NCBI GenBank assembly: GCA_037693485.1
Contig: CM075351.1
Coordinates: 74,612,001 to 74,676,000 of the forward strand
Direction of reading: 5' to 3'
Length of the DNA: 64,000 nt
Source: Kitagawia praeruptora
Lineage: Eukaryota > Streptophyta > Magnoliopsida > Apiales > Apiaceae
Position numbers and translations under genes: made by a program. The notes below the pieces were generated by a model, which saw only the letters and a program-made list of their open reading frames with translations, was not told where the DNA came from and did not search any database. Positions 1 through 11,077 of this stretch are shown piece after piece (position 1 is the first letter of the stretch; every line of letters begins with the position of its first letter).

Positions 1-2
1 CT

Positions 3-137
3 ATAGAAACCCATGGGCTAGAAGGTAAAGATTTGGAGGCAGTCTTAATTTTGGAGACAGGGGAAAACTTAGGTCTGTCACTTGCAAAGGATAGAAGCTC
101 TACACTGAAAGAGATCAAAGATCGATTGTTGAATTAA
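3..137 (+). CDS. LINE ORF1 protein, C-terminal end only
   Basis: An open frame enters from the left edge and stops at TAA 135-137. It ends 32 bases before the ATG of ORF2. Plant L1 elements encode a nucleic-acid-binding ORF1 protein here. Only the last 44 residues are present; they are charged and rich in K, E and D, with no zinc knuckle visible. The assignment rests on position and frame, not on a domain. Confidence 0.6.
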   Translation: METHGLEGKDLEAVLILETGENLGLSLAKDRSSTLKEIKDRLLN

Positions 138-169
138 GATCATTGAGGAAGCCTAAGTTTGTCCATCTA

Positions 170-3100
170 ATGGATTCAATCGTCATTTTTAGTTGGAATT
201 TGAGGGGTGCGGTTGATCATGCACACAGAGTAAATCTCAAAACTTTCATCAATAAATTCAAACCAAACATTGTATGCTTGCAAGAAACTAAGTGTAGAGA
301 ATGGGACAAATGGATGAAAGCTTCAATTTGGAAAGTGGAGGATCATGGATGGATTTCTTCCCCCTCTGAAGGATTATCGGGGGGGCTCCTTCTATCTTGG
401 GACACAAGCATTATTGAATATAGATCACATGAAAGCTATAGGAACTGGATTAAATTTACAGGGAAAATCATCAGCTCTAAACAAGTCTTCTCATGCTTTA
501 ATGTTTACGCCCCAACGGATCAAAATAGGAAAACTGCCCTTTGGCAAGATATGGCTCAGAATTATTGGCCACTCACAGACTTCCCGATAATCATATTGGG
601 GGATTTCAACTGTGTAAGAGAAGAAAGTGACAGGTCCAACTGCATCTATGCAGCTAGGGACTCAATTCATTTCAACATGTTCATCCAAAATCTGGGCCTT
701 GAGGAAGTAAGCACTGGATCTCAAATTTTCACTTGGTTCGGATCGAGCAATAAAAAAAGTCGACTAGACAGAGCCCTAGTTAATCATAAATGGTTAGACT
801 CAGGCAAATGGGAAGGAAAGCTACTATCTAGAAAAAACTCGGATCACAAACCTTTGCTTATATATAGGTCTAATTCTGACTGGGGTCCTAAGCCATTTAA
901 ATTCTTTGATTGGTGGATGGAAGATCCCTCTTTAGCTAAGCTCATTCGAGATAAATGGCATCTGTCCTGTCACGAAGATCTTGGAGTCAAATTATGGAAC
1001 ATCAAGCAGGAAATACGCAAGTGGAATAAAGAGACGCATGGGGATATAGAGGGGAGAATTAGAAGACAAGAATTAGCCCAAGAAAAAGCTGATGAAGAGA
1101 ATTGGGATGATAGCCTAAAGGAAAAAATTAAAAAAGAACTTTCAGAGTTATATGACAGTCGATCAAAGAGCATAAAACAGAAAGCTCGCCTAAACTGGGG
1201 GTTATACGGAGATAAGAACACGAGATTTTTCCAAGGATGTGTTACGAGTAGAAGAAAAAAGAATCAGATTCATGGCATTATGCATCAAGGCAGATGGATC
1301 TCGAAACCTTCACAGGTCAAGGAAATTTTCTTGGAATCTTTCAGCTCTTTCTTCCAAATCTCAGGCAAGGCACCGTTATTTAATTTAGGTGAGCTAAACA
1401 TCCCTAAAATCTCTTCAGATGAAGCTTTAATGCTAGATTCGACGTTTACCCTAGTAGAAATTGAAATGGCTTTAAAGGAGATGGACTCTTCTAAAGCCCC
1501 GGGACCAGACGGCCTCAATGCTGGGTTTATAAAATCAATGTGGCAGGTGATCAAGATAGATGTGTTACACCTCTTTGAAGAGTTCTACAAAGGAAACAAA
1601 CTCCCTAATGGATTAAATTCCTCTTTTTTTACACTCATCCCAAAAGTCCAGCATCCCGAACAAGTTAGAGATTTCCGCCCTATCAGCTTGATAAATTGTT
1701 CAATTAAGCTCCTTACCAAAGTTCTTGCAAATAGGCTGAAAAGAGTTACTTACCACCTTATCTCTGATTCTCAGTCAGCTTATTTACAAGGTAGGCAGAT
1801 CTCAGACAGTGTGCTAGTGGCTAATGAGATTGTTCATGGTATGAAAATAGGGAGTTTAAAAGGGCTTGTATTGAAATTGGACTTCGAAAAGGCCTTTGAC
1901 TCTATCAGTTGGTCTTTCCTCTTTCAATGCTTGAAAAGCATGCAATTTGGACAAAAATGGGTTGGTTGGATTGAGAATATTTTTCAATCTATTCGTATTT
2001 CTATACTCGTTAATGGATCTCCAACCAAAGAGTTTTCGCCTCAGAGGGGTCTGCGTCAGGGGGATCCATTATCGCCCTTATTATACCTTATAGTAGGGGA
2101 AATTCTTCATTGCATGTTAAAAAAAGCAGAAGAGAAGGGGGTGTTCTCAGGAGTGTGTTTAAATTCCAGGGATCATAAGATTTCGCATCTCCAATTCGCT
2201 GATGATACGGTAGTCTTTATTAAGGACGATCTTCAATCCATCTTAGGAGTTAAAAGAGTGCTTCAGTGTTTTGAGCTCCTTAGTGGCCTAAAAATCAATT
2301 TTAAAAAAAGTTCCTTATTTGGCTTTAAACGGGATCCTCAAGACATTCAGTACTGGGCTTCCAAACTAGGGTGCCAAATTGGCTCTGAACCAATCACGTA
2401 TTTGGGGATGAAACTAGGTGCTAACCCAAAAAAGAAGGACTTCTGGGATCCTATCATTCTACGTATGGAAAAATGTTTGACGCAGTGGAAAAGTAAAGTT
2501 CTTAATCCAGCAGGCAAACTGGTACTACTAAAATCGACGTTGGATGGCCTCCCAAACTACTGGTTCAACCTCTTTGTTATGCCGAATCAAGTTGAACAAG
2601 AGATAGATAAAATCAGAAGAGATTTTTTCTGGGGGATCGGAACTCATAATTCTCCACATTCGCGTAGAATGCATACTGTGAGCTGGAGAACACTCTGTCT
2701 CCCAAAGTCTTTAGGGGGCCTGAATATTGCTTCACTTCACACTAGAAATGGAGCAATGATAGGCAAATGGTGGTGGAGGATGTATGCAGAGAGAGGGAAA
2801 CTTTGGCAAAATTTGATGGTCTACATCTATGGTTTTGAGGTTAGTTATGACATGTTTGAAATCAGCACTAATAGTAAGATGTCCGCAGTCTTCAAAAATA
2901 TAGTCGACATAAGAGATAGGGCTTCGATGAGGCATCTACTAGCCCCTGGGAGCTTTGTATGGTCAGTCAGACAAGGAACCAACACTCTTTTTTGGCATGA
3001 CTATTGGCACCCTCGAGGCCTTTTAAAAGAGATTTTCCCAAGGATGTTTGCAATATCTCAATTTCAGAAAGCCACTGTTAATATGGTACATCATCAGATG

Positions 3101-4297
3101 ATTGAATGGGGCGAGCTTCATGAGGGATGGTGGACTAGAAGGCCATACAACGAAGAGCTAAGTGAAAAATCAAGATTTTTCGACTTGGTTAAAAATATTA
3201 AGCTAGTCCCAGGACAAGACTCATTGAGATGGAATCATACGAATGGGGTATACACAACAAAAGAATGCTATCAAAGATCCTCAATTCCAATCAACACATC
3301 ACTAGCAACTCCTATTTGGGAGAAAATCTGGAAAATTAAGGCCCCTCCAAAAATTCTTATTTTCCTTTGGAAATTCCAACATGGTGTTCTCCCTTCGAAG
3401 GATTTCTTGGCTTCTAGAATCAATAACCCAGGAATGGTAAACATTTGTAGCTGGTGCTCTAGTAGTAGAGAAAGTCAAGCACACATCTTTTTTGAGTGTG
3501 AAATAGCAAAGTGGGCTTGGGATTTCATTGCGAAATGGTGGAATGTGAAAGGTGTTATTTTTGATCTATCCTCATTATGGCCAGTTTTATTCAAACTTCA
3601 CTCGGGAACTAAGCTAAAAGGGGCATGGCACTTAATAATAGCTGCAGTTCTGTGGTCGTTGTGGTTAGCAAGAAATGAAATGGTGTTCTGCAACTCCAGG
3701 ATCAAGAAAGAAATCCTACATAAATTAATTCTGGTGAGAACTTTCAAATGGGCAGTTACTATAAAGTGGTTGGATCCATCTCAAGAAAAAGAATGGTCCA
3801 ACAACCCAAAGGGTTCTATCCTATCTCATCAGCACTGTCTGTTCAAAAATTTCTGGGGAGAGAGATATGGTGAGACTGACCTTGTGGCAACAATAGATGG
3901 GTCATGGTCACATAGGTTGAAGAAGGGAGGTATTGGTGGAATTATCAAAGACAAAAACAAAAAACCATTGGTGCTATTCTCGGGTCCTACATCCTCTACA
4001 GATATTTTCTCTATAGAGTTGGAAGCTCTCAAGCTCATGTTATCAACATGGTCATTATCTCATCTTTCTTACGGGAGTATATCAGTTTTTTCAGACTCGA
4101 AACAGGTTGTAGATGAGTTTGAAGAGTTCTACTCTTTTGGAAAATCTGACAGCAAAACGGGACAAATGCTAGCAGATCTGGATATTAATCCTCAAGGCCT
4201 AAGTCTGAAGCATATTAAGAGAGAATTTAATGAAGAAGCCCACGACCTGGCTAACAGAGGAAAACACTTTAGATCACTAAGGTGGATCTGGGCTTAA
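170..4297 (+). CDS. LINE ORF2: endonuclease, reverse transcriptase, zinc-finger region and RNase H
   Basis: A 1375-residue open frame with no stop or frameshift. The ATG at 170 is chosen because the endonuclease fold starts at once (IFSWNLRG); codons upstream of it in this frame have no ATG. Domains in order: an endonuclease/exonuclease/phosphatase-type endonuclease at about 5-225 (CLQETKC, LGDFNCV, NSDHKPLLI); a reverse transcriptase at about 430-700 (APGPDGL and the catalytic QFADDTVVF near 676); a zf-RVT region at about 1048-1130 (ICSWCSSS, AHIFFECEIA); and an RNase H at about 1238-1365 with its acidic residues in IDGSW, IELEA, FSDSK and EEAHDLANRG. The product would nick DNA and copy its own RNA at the nick (target-primed reverse transcription). 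The intact length suggests a recent copy; activity is not shown. Confidence 0.93.
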   Translation: MDSIVIFSWNLRGAVDHAHRVNLKTFINKFKPNIVCLQETKCREWDKWMKASIWKVEDHGWISSPSEGLSGGLLLSWDTSIIEYRSHESYRNWIKFTGKIISSKQVFSCFNVYAPTDQNRKTALWQDMAQNYWPLTDFPIIILGDFNCVREESDRSNCIYAARDSIHFNMFIQNLGLEEVSTGSQIFTWFGSSNKKSRLDRALVNHKWLDSGKWEGKLLSRKNSDHKPLLIYRSNSDWGPKPFKFFDWWMEDPSLAKLIRDKWHLSCHEDLGVKLWNIKQEIRKWNKETHGDIEGRIRRQELAQEKADEENWDDSLKEKIKKELSELYDSRSKSIKQKARLNWGLYGDKNTRFFQGCVTSRRKKNQIHGIMHQGRWISKPSQVKEIFLESFSSFFQISGKAPLFNLGELNIPKISSDEALMLDSTFTLVEIEMALKEMDSSKAPGPDGLNAGFIKSMWQVIKIDVLHLFEEFYKGNKLPNGLNSSFFTLIPKVQHPEQVRDFRPISLINCSIKLLTKVLANRLKRVTYHLISDSQSAYLQGRQISDSVLVANEIVHGMKIGSLKGLVLKLDFEKAFDSISWSFLFQCLKSMQFGQKWVGWIENIFQSIRISILVNGSPTKEFSPQRGLRQGDPLSPLLYLIVGEILHCMLKKAEEKGVFSGVCLNSRDHKISHLQFADDTVVFIKDDLQSILGVKRVLQCFELLSGLKINFKKSSLFGFKRDPQDIQYWASKLGCQIGSEPITYLGMKLGANPKKKDFWDPIILRMEKCLTQWKSKVLNPAGKLVLLKSTLDGLPNYWFNLFVMPNQVEQEIDKIRRDFFWGIGTHNSPHSRRMHTVSWRTLCLPKSLGGLNIASLHTRNGAMIGKWWWRMYAERGKLWQNLMVYIYGFEVSYDMFEISTNSKMSAVFKNIVDIRDRASMRHLLAPGSFVWSVRQGTNTLFWHDYWHPRGLLKEIFPRMFAISQFQKATVNMVHHQMIEWGELHEGWWTRRPYNEELSEKSRFFDLVKNIKLVPGQDSLRWNHTNGVYTTKECYQRSSIPINTSLATPIWEKIWKIKAPPKILIFLWKFQHGVLPSKDFLASRINNPGMVNICSWCSSSRESQAHIFFECEIAKWAWDFIAKWWNVKGVIFDLSSLWPVLFKLHSGTKLKGAWHLIIAAVLWSLWLARNEMVFCNSRIKKEILHKLILVRTFKWAVTIKWLDPSQEKEWSNNPKGSILSHQHCLFKNFWGERYGETDLVATIDGSWSHRLKKGGIGGIIKDKNKKPLVLFSGPTSSTDIFSIELEALKLMLSTWSLSHLSYGSISVFSDSKQVVDEFEEFYSFGKSDSKTGQMLADLDINPQGLSLKHIKREFNEEAHDLANRGKHFRSLRWIWA

Positions 4298-4752
4298 AAT
4301 AATCTAAGGCCCAACATTTACTGAAACTAAATGGAGAGCAGTGTTTAAGTAGTCTCAACATTGGGTTATATTCAAGAATCGGTCCACAACATAATTGATC
4401 CCCAGATATGTAATGATGAATCTATGAATGTTGAAGATGTCCTCATTGAATTTGCTCTCATTGAAGAATTCCGTATGAGGAAGGACACAATATGATCAGA
4501 TAGACTGGCTCAAGGGGTTGCTGCAATCCCAAATTTTCCCATATATTCCAGCTACAGTTTTTATATTATCTACTTCGCTTATGTTCAAGTGGTTAGGAAG
4601 TCACCCAGTAGATCATATATTCCTAGACTAGTAATGTACTCCTAAATGGGTTCTTTTAACTAGTTCTTGGCCAGCCCAAGTAACATATGTAAGAGGTCTC
4701 CCACTTTTTTTAATGAATTGATTTGCCGTTCAAAAAAAAAAAAAAAAAAAAA
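4298..4752 (+). other. LINE 3' untranslated region and poly(A)
   Basis: Non-coding tail of the LINE, ending in about 21 A residues from 4732. The last A residues may belong to the target-site duplication, since copy C reads AACTAAAGCC at the matching place. Confidence 0.85.
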
Positions 4753-5133
4753 CTAAGCCAAGTGCAAATGAAAAGTGCATTACTCCATAGGTTCATTTTG
4801 ATGAAATTTTTTCTGCGTAATTCTATTTTTGTCCTAGTTGATATAATTGGTTTGGAAAAAATATTCCGTCCAAAATTCAACCGAACGCCCTTGCCTAGAT
4901 AAATTAGAGTGCAGTCCAGGCTATCCAGCGATTGAATGAGATACCCTATTGGCCGGATCGTGATCTCGATCGGGTTAGGATTTGGAAATTGGGAACGAGA
5001 ATAACACTCATTCCGGAGTGATCCAATGAAATTTTGAAAATAGTAAATGGTTCTTGCTTAAGACCATTTATTTTCAGTGGTCAATGGGCATTTTGCTCAT
5101 TTGACGCTTTTAATATTATGAAATTTTATAGTA

Positions 5134-7003
5134 CTAGCTTAAAACCCGTGCGATGCACGGAAATTTTTTAATATTATAAAAAAAATTATTAACTTTTTTT
5201 AAATATGAATTTTGGAGGCTTAAATATTTAAATGAGATGATGATCATAATTATATAAATGTTATCCATGATATTTCTTTAAAAGGAATGATTTTAGTTAA
5301 AATAAATATAGAAAATGCGATAGGTTTTAGTTGAAAAGGTAATAAGTTATTTATTTGTAATTATAAAATTATTATTTTGTTTTATTAAATAGAATGCCCG
5401 TGATATAATTGGAAAAAGAGAGGATTTAGTTAGAGAAAATTAAAAAGGTAATATATTTTAGGTGAAAAGGGTAATTCATTAATTTACGGTAATTATAATT
5501 TAATTATGTTATTTTACAAAATAAAATTGCTCGTAATGTTTTTAGAAAAGGAGAAATTAATGTTGCTCGTGATATTTCTAAAGAGTAATTTTAGTTAGAT
5601 AATATAGGGAAAAGATGATACGTTTTAGCTAAAAAGGATAATCGTTAATATTAGTATTATAATATTATTATTTAATTTTATTAAATAGAGTCGTCCATGA
5701 TATAATTGGAAAAAGAGAAATTTTAGTTTGAAAAAATAGAAAAAGGTAACGTGAAAATTAAAAGGTGACATACTTTAGGTGAAAATGGTAATTGATTAGT
5801 TTATACTTTATAGTAATTATAATTTAATTGCTATTTTACTAAATAAAATTGCTGATAATATTTTTAGAAAATGAGAAATTAATGTTACCCATGATATTTT
5901 TTAAAAAAAGAATTTAATTAGAAAAATAGAAAAGATGAGACATTTTTAGCTGAAAAGGTAATCGGTTAATTAATAACATTATAATATTATGATTTTATTT
6001 TTATTAAATAGAATCATAATTTGAAAAAGAGAGCTTTTAGTTAGAGAAAATAAAAAAGGTAACTTGTTTTGGCTGCAAAAGGTAACCCGTGATATAATTG
6101 GGAAAAAAATAATTTAGTTAGAGAAAAGAGAATAGATAAAAAAATTAATTTTTTTAGTTAACAGTAATTATAATTTGTTTTTTAATTGGATAAAATATAA
6201 AATATATTACATTTTACCTGAAAAAGGAAACTGATTAGTTATTAAAAAAAAGGTAACATGTTTAACTTGAAAAAGTGGATTGATTAGTAAAGTAAAAATT
6301 TTAGTTAAATAAAATATAAAAGATTATTTTTAAATGGTAACCCGTGATATACTTGGAAAAAGAGATATTTTAGTTAGAGAAAAGATAATTTGAATGAAAA
6401 AATTAATTAATTAGTTAATAGTAATTATAATATGCTTTTTAGTTAGATAACATATATAATATATTATATTTTACCTGAAAAAGGAAACTGCTTAGTTATT
6501 AAAAAGAAAAGAAAAGGTAACATGTTTAACCTGAAAAAATAAATTGATTAAATTTTAGTTAAATAAAATTTAAAAGAAGATTTTTAAATGGTAACCCGTG
6601 ATATAATTGGAAAAAGAGATATTTTAGTTAGAGAAAAGAGAAAAGATAATTTGAATGAAAAAATTAATTAATTAGTTAATAGTAATTATAATATGCTTTT
6701 TAGTTAGATAACATATAGAAGATATTATATTTTACCTGAAAAAGGAAACTGCTTAGTTATTAAAAAGAAAAGAAAAGGTAACATGGTTAACCTGAAAAAG
6801 GAAATTGATTAGCAAAGCAAAAATTTTAAAGGTAACATGTTTAACCTGAAAAAGGAAATTGATTAGTAAAAAAAAAATTTAGTTAGATAAAATAAAAAAA
6901 AAGATTTTATCTGTAATTAAGTAAGGGTAAATAAGTAAAATCAATATGTACCAACCAACCAACCAACCAACCAAACTTTTGATGTTTCGGCTTTTATATA
7001 ATA
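5134..7003 (-). mobile_element. Non-autonomous Helitron, array unit 1
   Basis: Minus-strand 3' terminus at 5134: CTAG, preceded within about 10 bases by the hairpin CCGTGC-ATC-GCACGG, and flanked by A at 5133 as expected for insertion at A|T. The 5' side lies at about 6976-7003 (ATTATATAAAAGCC on the minus strand) but lacks the outermost TCTATAC seen in units 2 and 3. The inside is AT-rich degenerate repeats with no Rep or helicase coding. A (CCAA)n tract lies close to the 5' end. Confidence 0.82.
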
Positions 7004-9472
7004 CTAGCTTAAAACCCGTGCGATGCACGGAATTTTTTTAGTATTATATGAATATTTTTCATTAATTTGAATTTATTTTTCTAAAAGATGATTGACTTAA
7101 ATTTTTCAATGAGATGATTTCATAATAATTATATAAATGTTATCCGTGATATTTGTAAAAAAAGGGATTGTAGTTAGAAAATATAGAAAAGATGATAGGT
7201 TTTAGTTGAAAAAGGAAATTCATTAATTATTAATATTATAATACTATTATTTTATTTTATTAAATAAAACCGCACGTGATATAATTGGAAAATGATAGAT
7301 TTTAGTTAGAGAAAATAGAAAAGGTAATGTGAAAATTTAAAAGGTGACATGTTTTAATTAATTTATAGTAATTATAATTTAATTATGTTATTTTACTAAA
7401 TAAAATTTCTCGTAGTGTTTTTAGAAAAAGAGAAATTAATGTTGCGCGTGATATGTCTAGAAAAAGAGGAAAGATAGAAAAGATTATACGTTTTAGCTGA
7501 AAAAAGTAATCGATTAATTATTAGTATTATAATTTTATTATTTTATTTTATTAAATAGAACCGTCCCTGATATAATTGGAAAGGAGAGATTTTAGTTACA
7601 AAAAATAGAAAAGGTAACGTGAAAATTAAAAATGTGACATGTTTTAGTTGAAAAAGGTAATTGATTAGTTTATATTAATTATAATTTAATTATGTTACTT
7701 TACTAAATAAAATTACTTATAATTTTTTTAGAAAAGGAAAAATTAATGTTACCCGTGATATTTCTAGAAAAAGAGGGATTTTAGTTAAAAAATATAGAAA
7801 AGGTGATACGTTTTAGCTGAAAAGAGGGATTTTAGTTAGAGAAAAGAAAAAATAACATATTTTGGTTGAAAATGGTAATTGATCGATTAATTAATAGTAG
7901 TTATATTAAACAAAATTGCTTGTAGTGTTTTTAAAAAAGGAGAAATTTTATTTAGATAAAATATCATGTGCATGTTTTAGGTGAAAAGGGTAATTGATTA
8001 GTTTATATTAATTATAATTTAATTACCTTATTTTACTAAATAAAATTGTTCGTAGTTTTTTTTAGAAAAGGAGAAATTAGTGTTGCCCATATTTCTAGAA
8101 AAAGAGGGATTTTAGTTAGAAAATATAGGAAAGATTATACGTTTTAGCTGAGAGAGATTTTAGTTAGAAAAAAGAAAAAAAATAACTTATTTAGTTGAAA
8201 TTTGAAAAGGTAATTGATCGATTAAATAATAGTAATTATATTAAACAAAATTGCTCATAGTATTTTTAAAAAAGGAGAAATTTTATTTAGATAAAATGTC
8301 ATGGGTAGTCTGATTTAATGAAATAAAATAATAATATTATAATTACTAATAACTAAGTGATTACTTTTTTCAGCTAAAAGGTAATATCTTTTCTATATTT
8401 TATAACTAAAATATCTCATTTTTAAACTTGTTTTTTTACTTCTTTTTCAGCTACCCTTACTTAGTTATTCTTTCCTTATTTTATATTTCTTAATAAGTAA
8501 ACAATTACCTTTTTCAATTATTATCTTTTGTACATTTTCCAACTAAAATCTATTCTTTCCAAAAATAACATGGGTCGTTCTATTTAATCAAATAAACTAA
8601 TAATATTATAATTATTAATAACTAATTGATTACCTTTTTAGCTAAATGGTACTCCCTCCGTCCCACTTTTATTGTCCATTGTTTCCTATTTTCTTTGTCC
8701 CAAAATAATTGTCCACATTTGATTAATAAGGTATATTATGTGTTAATTATGTTAACTTTTATAAAAAAACAATACAATTATTTGGTAACTATGAGTTTAA
8801 TTGACATGATTGAATAAAAGGTGGATTTTGATAGATGGACAATAAAAATGGGACGGAGGGAGTAACATCTTTTCTATAAGTTTAAACTAAAATATCTCAT
8901 TTTCAAACCTTTCTTTTTTAACTTCTTTTTCGACTATTATCTTTTCTAACTAAAATCTATTTTTACCAAAATTTGGCTTTGTTACTTCTTTTTCTTCTAT
9001 ATTTTATAACTAAAATATCTCATTTTCAAAATTGTTTTTTTACTTCTTTTTCAGCTACCCTTACTTAGTTATTCTTTACTTATTTTATATTTCTTAATAA
9101 GTAACCAATTACCTTTTTCAGTTATTACCTTTTGTACATTTTCCAACTAAAATCTATTCTTTCCAAAAATAACATGGGATTACCTTTTTCAGCTAAAAGG
9201 TAACATCTTTTCTATAATTTTAAACTAAAATATCCCATTTTCAAACCTTTCTTTTTTTACTTCTTTTTCGACTATTATCTTTTCTAACTAAAATTTATTC
9301 TTACCAAAATTTGGCTTTGTTACTTCTTTTTCAAGCTATTACCTTTTCAAATATGGATTTTATCTATAATTAAGTAAGGGTAAATAAGTAAAATCAACAG
9401 GTACTATACCGACCAACCAACCAACCAACCAACCAAACTTTTAATGTTTCGGCTTTTATATAATAGTATAGA
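7004..9472 (-). mobile_element. Non-autonomous Helitron, array unit 2
   Basis: CTAG plus the CCGTGC/GCACGG hairpin at 7004, and a full 5' end at 9472 reading TCTATACTATTATATAAAAG on the minus strand. It abuts unit 3 with no spacer. The inside is a fold-back: phrases such as TTTTAGTTAGAAAATATAG before about 8300 recur in reverse complement after it. It carries a Stowaway MITE (8652-8862). No protein is encoded. Confidence 0.82.
8652..8862. mobile_element. Stowaway-type MITE
   Basis: A 211-bp element with inverted ends CTCCCTCCGTCCCA and TGGGACGGAGGGAG flanked by TA (8650-8651 and 8863-8864). These are the ends and target-site duplication of Tc1/mariner-related Stowaway MITEs. It is nested in Helitron unit 2, whose sequence continues on both sides. 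No transposase is encoded. Confidence 0.92.
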
Positions 9473-11077
9473 CTAGCTTAAAACCCGTGCGATGCACGGA
9501 TTTCTTTAATATTATATGATATGTTTTATTAATTCGATTTACTTCTTTTAAAATATGAATTTTGGAGGTTTAAATTTTTAAATGAGATGATTTGATAATA
9601 ATTATATAAATGTTAATTAGCAAAAAAAAAATATAAATGTTATCCGTTATATTTCTATGAAAAGCGGGATTTTAGTTAGAAAATATTGAAAAGATAACAC
9701 ATCTTAGTTCAAAAAGGTAATAGGTTAATTATAAGTACTTATAAAATTATAATTTTATTTTATTAAATAGAATGTCGTGATTTAAATGAAAAAAGTGAGG
9801 TGTTAGTTAGAGAAAATTAAAAAGGAAACATGTTTTAGGTGAAAAAGGTAATTGATTAGTTTATAGTAATTGTAATTCAATTATGTTATTTTACTAAATA
9901 AAATTGCTCGTAAAGTTTTAAGAAAAGGAAAAATTAGTGTTGCCCGTGATATTTTAAAGAAAAGAGATATTTTAGTTAGAAAATATAGAAAAGATGATAC
10001 ATTTTAGCTTAAACTTAATCGGTTAATTATTAACATTATAATATTGTTATTTTATTTTATTAAATAGAACCGCTCGTGATATAATTGAAAAAAGATAGAT
10101 TTTATTTAGAGAAAATAGAAAATGTAATGTGAAAATTAAAAAGATGACATGTTTTAGGTGAAAAAGGTGATTGATTAGTTTATAATAACTATAATTTAAT
10201 TTATGTTATTTCACTAAATTAAATTGTTCGTAATGTCTTTAGATTGTGAGAAATTAATGTTGTCCATGATATTTCTTGAAAAAAGGAATTTGAATTATAA
10301 AATATGGAAAATATGATACCTTTTAGCTGAAAAAGGTATTCAAAAAGGTAATCGTTTAATTTTAAGTACTTATAAAATTATAATTTAGAATGCCATGATT
10401 TAACTGAAAAAAGTGAGGTGTTAGTTAGAGAAAATTAAAAAGGAAACATGTTTTAGGTGAAAAAGGTAATTAATTAGTTTATAGTAATTATAATTTAATT
10501 TATGTTATTTCACTAAATTAAATTGTTCGTAGTGTTTTTAGATAGTGAGAAATTAATGTTGCCCGTGATATAGAGAGAAAAAAGGAATTTGAATTATAAA
10601 ATAGGGAAAAGATGATATGTTTTAGTTGAAAAAGGTAATTGATAATTATTAGTATTATAATATTATTATTTATTAAATAAAACCACCCGTGATATATTTG
10701 TAAAAAAGATATTTTAGTTAAAGAGATATTTTAGTTATAGAATAGAGAAAAGGTAACATGTTTTGGCTGAAAAAGGTAATTGATTAGTTAATAGTAATTA
10801 TAATATAATTATGTTATTTTCAAAATTTCTTGTAGTGTTTATAAGAAAGGAGAAATTTTAGTTAGATAAAATATAAAATATATTGTGCTTTACCTGGAAG
10901 GGGAAATTACTTAGTTAATGACAAATAGAAAAGGTAATATGTTTAATATGAAAAAGGAAATTATGTAATTAGTTAATAGTTAAGTAAAGGTAATTAGGTA
11001 AATTCAATAGGTACCAACCAACCAACCAACCAACCAAACTTTTAATGTTTCGGCTTTAATATAATAGAATAGATAGA
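9473..11077 (-). mobile_element. Non-autonomous Helitron, array unit 3
   Basis: 3' end CTAG with the same hairpin at 9473; 5' end at 11077 reading TCTATCTATTCTATTATATT on the minus strand, directly abutting unit 4. The inside repeats a block with CCGTGATATAATTGGAAAAA and TTTTAGTTAGAGAAAATAGA. It is non-coding. A (CCAA)n run at about 11015-11037 precedes the 5' terminus. Confidence 0.82.

Larger units (their letters stand above)
1..4752 (+). mobile_element. L1-type LINE retrotransposon, 5' end outside window
   Basis: Non-LTR retrotransposon on the plus strand. It contains the tail of ORF1, a complete ORF2 (170-4297), a 3' untranslated region (4298-4731) and a poly(A) tail at 4732-4752. The DNA just after the tail matches copy C from about 54918, so the element sits inside the left flank of duplicated segment A and is absent from that site in copy C. 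The 5' end and left target-site duplication are outside the window, so full length cannot be shown. Confidence 0.93.
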
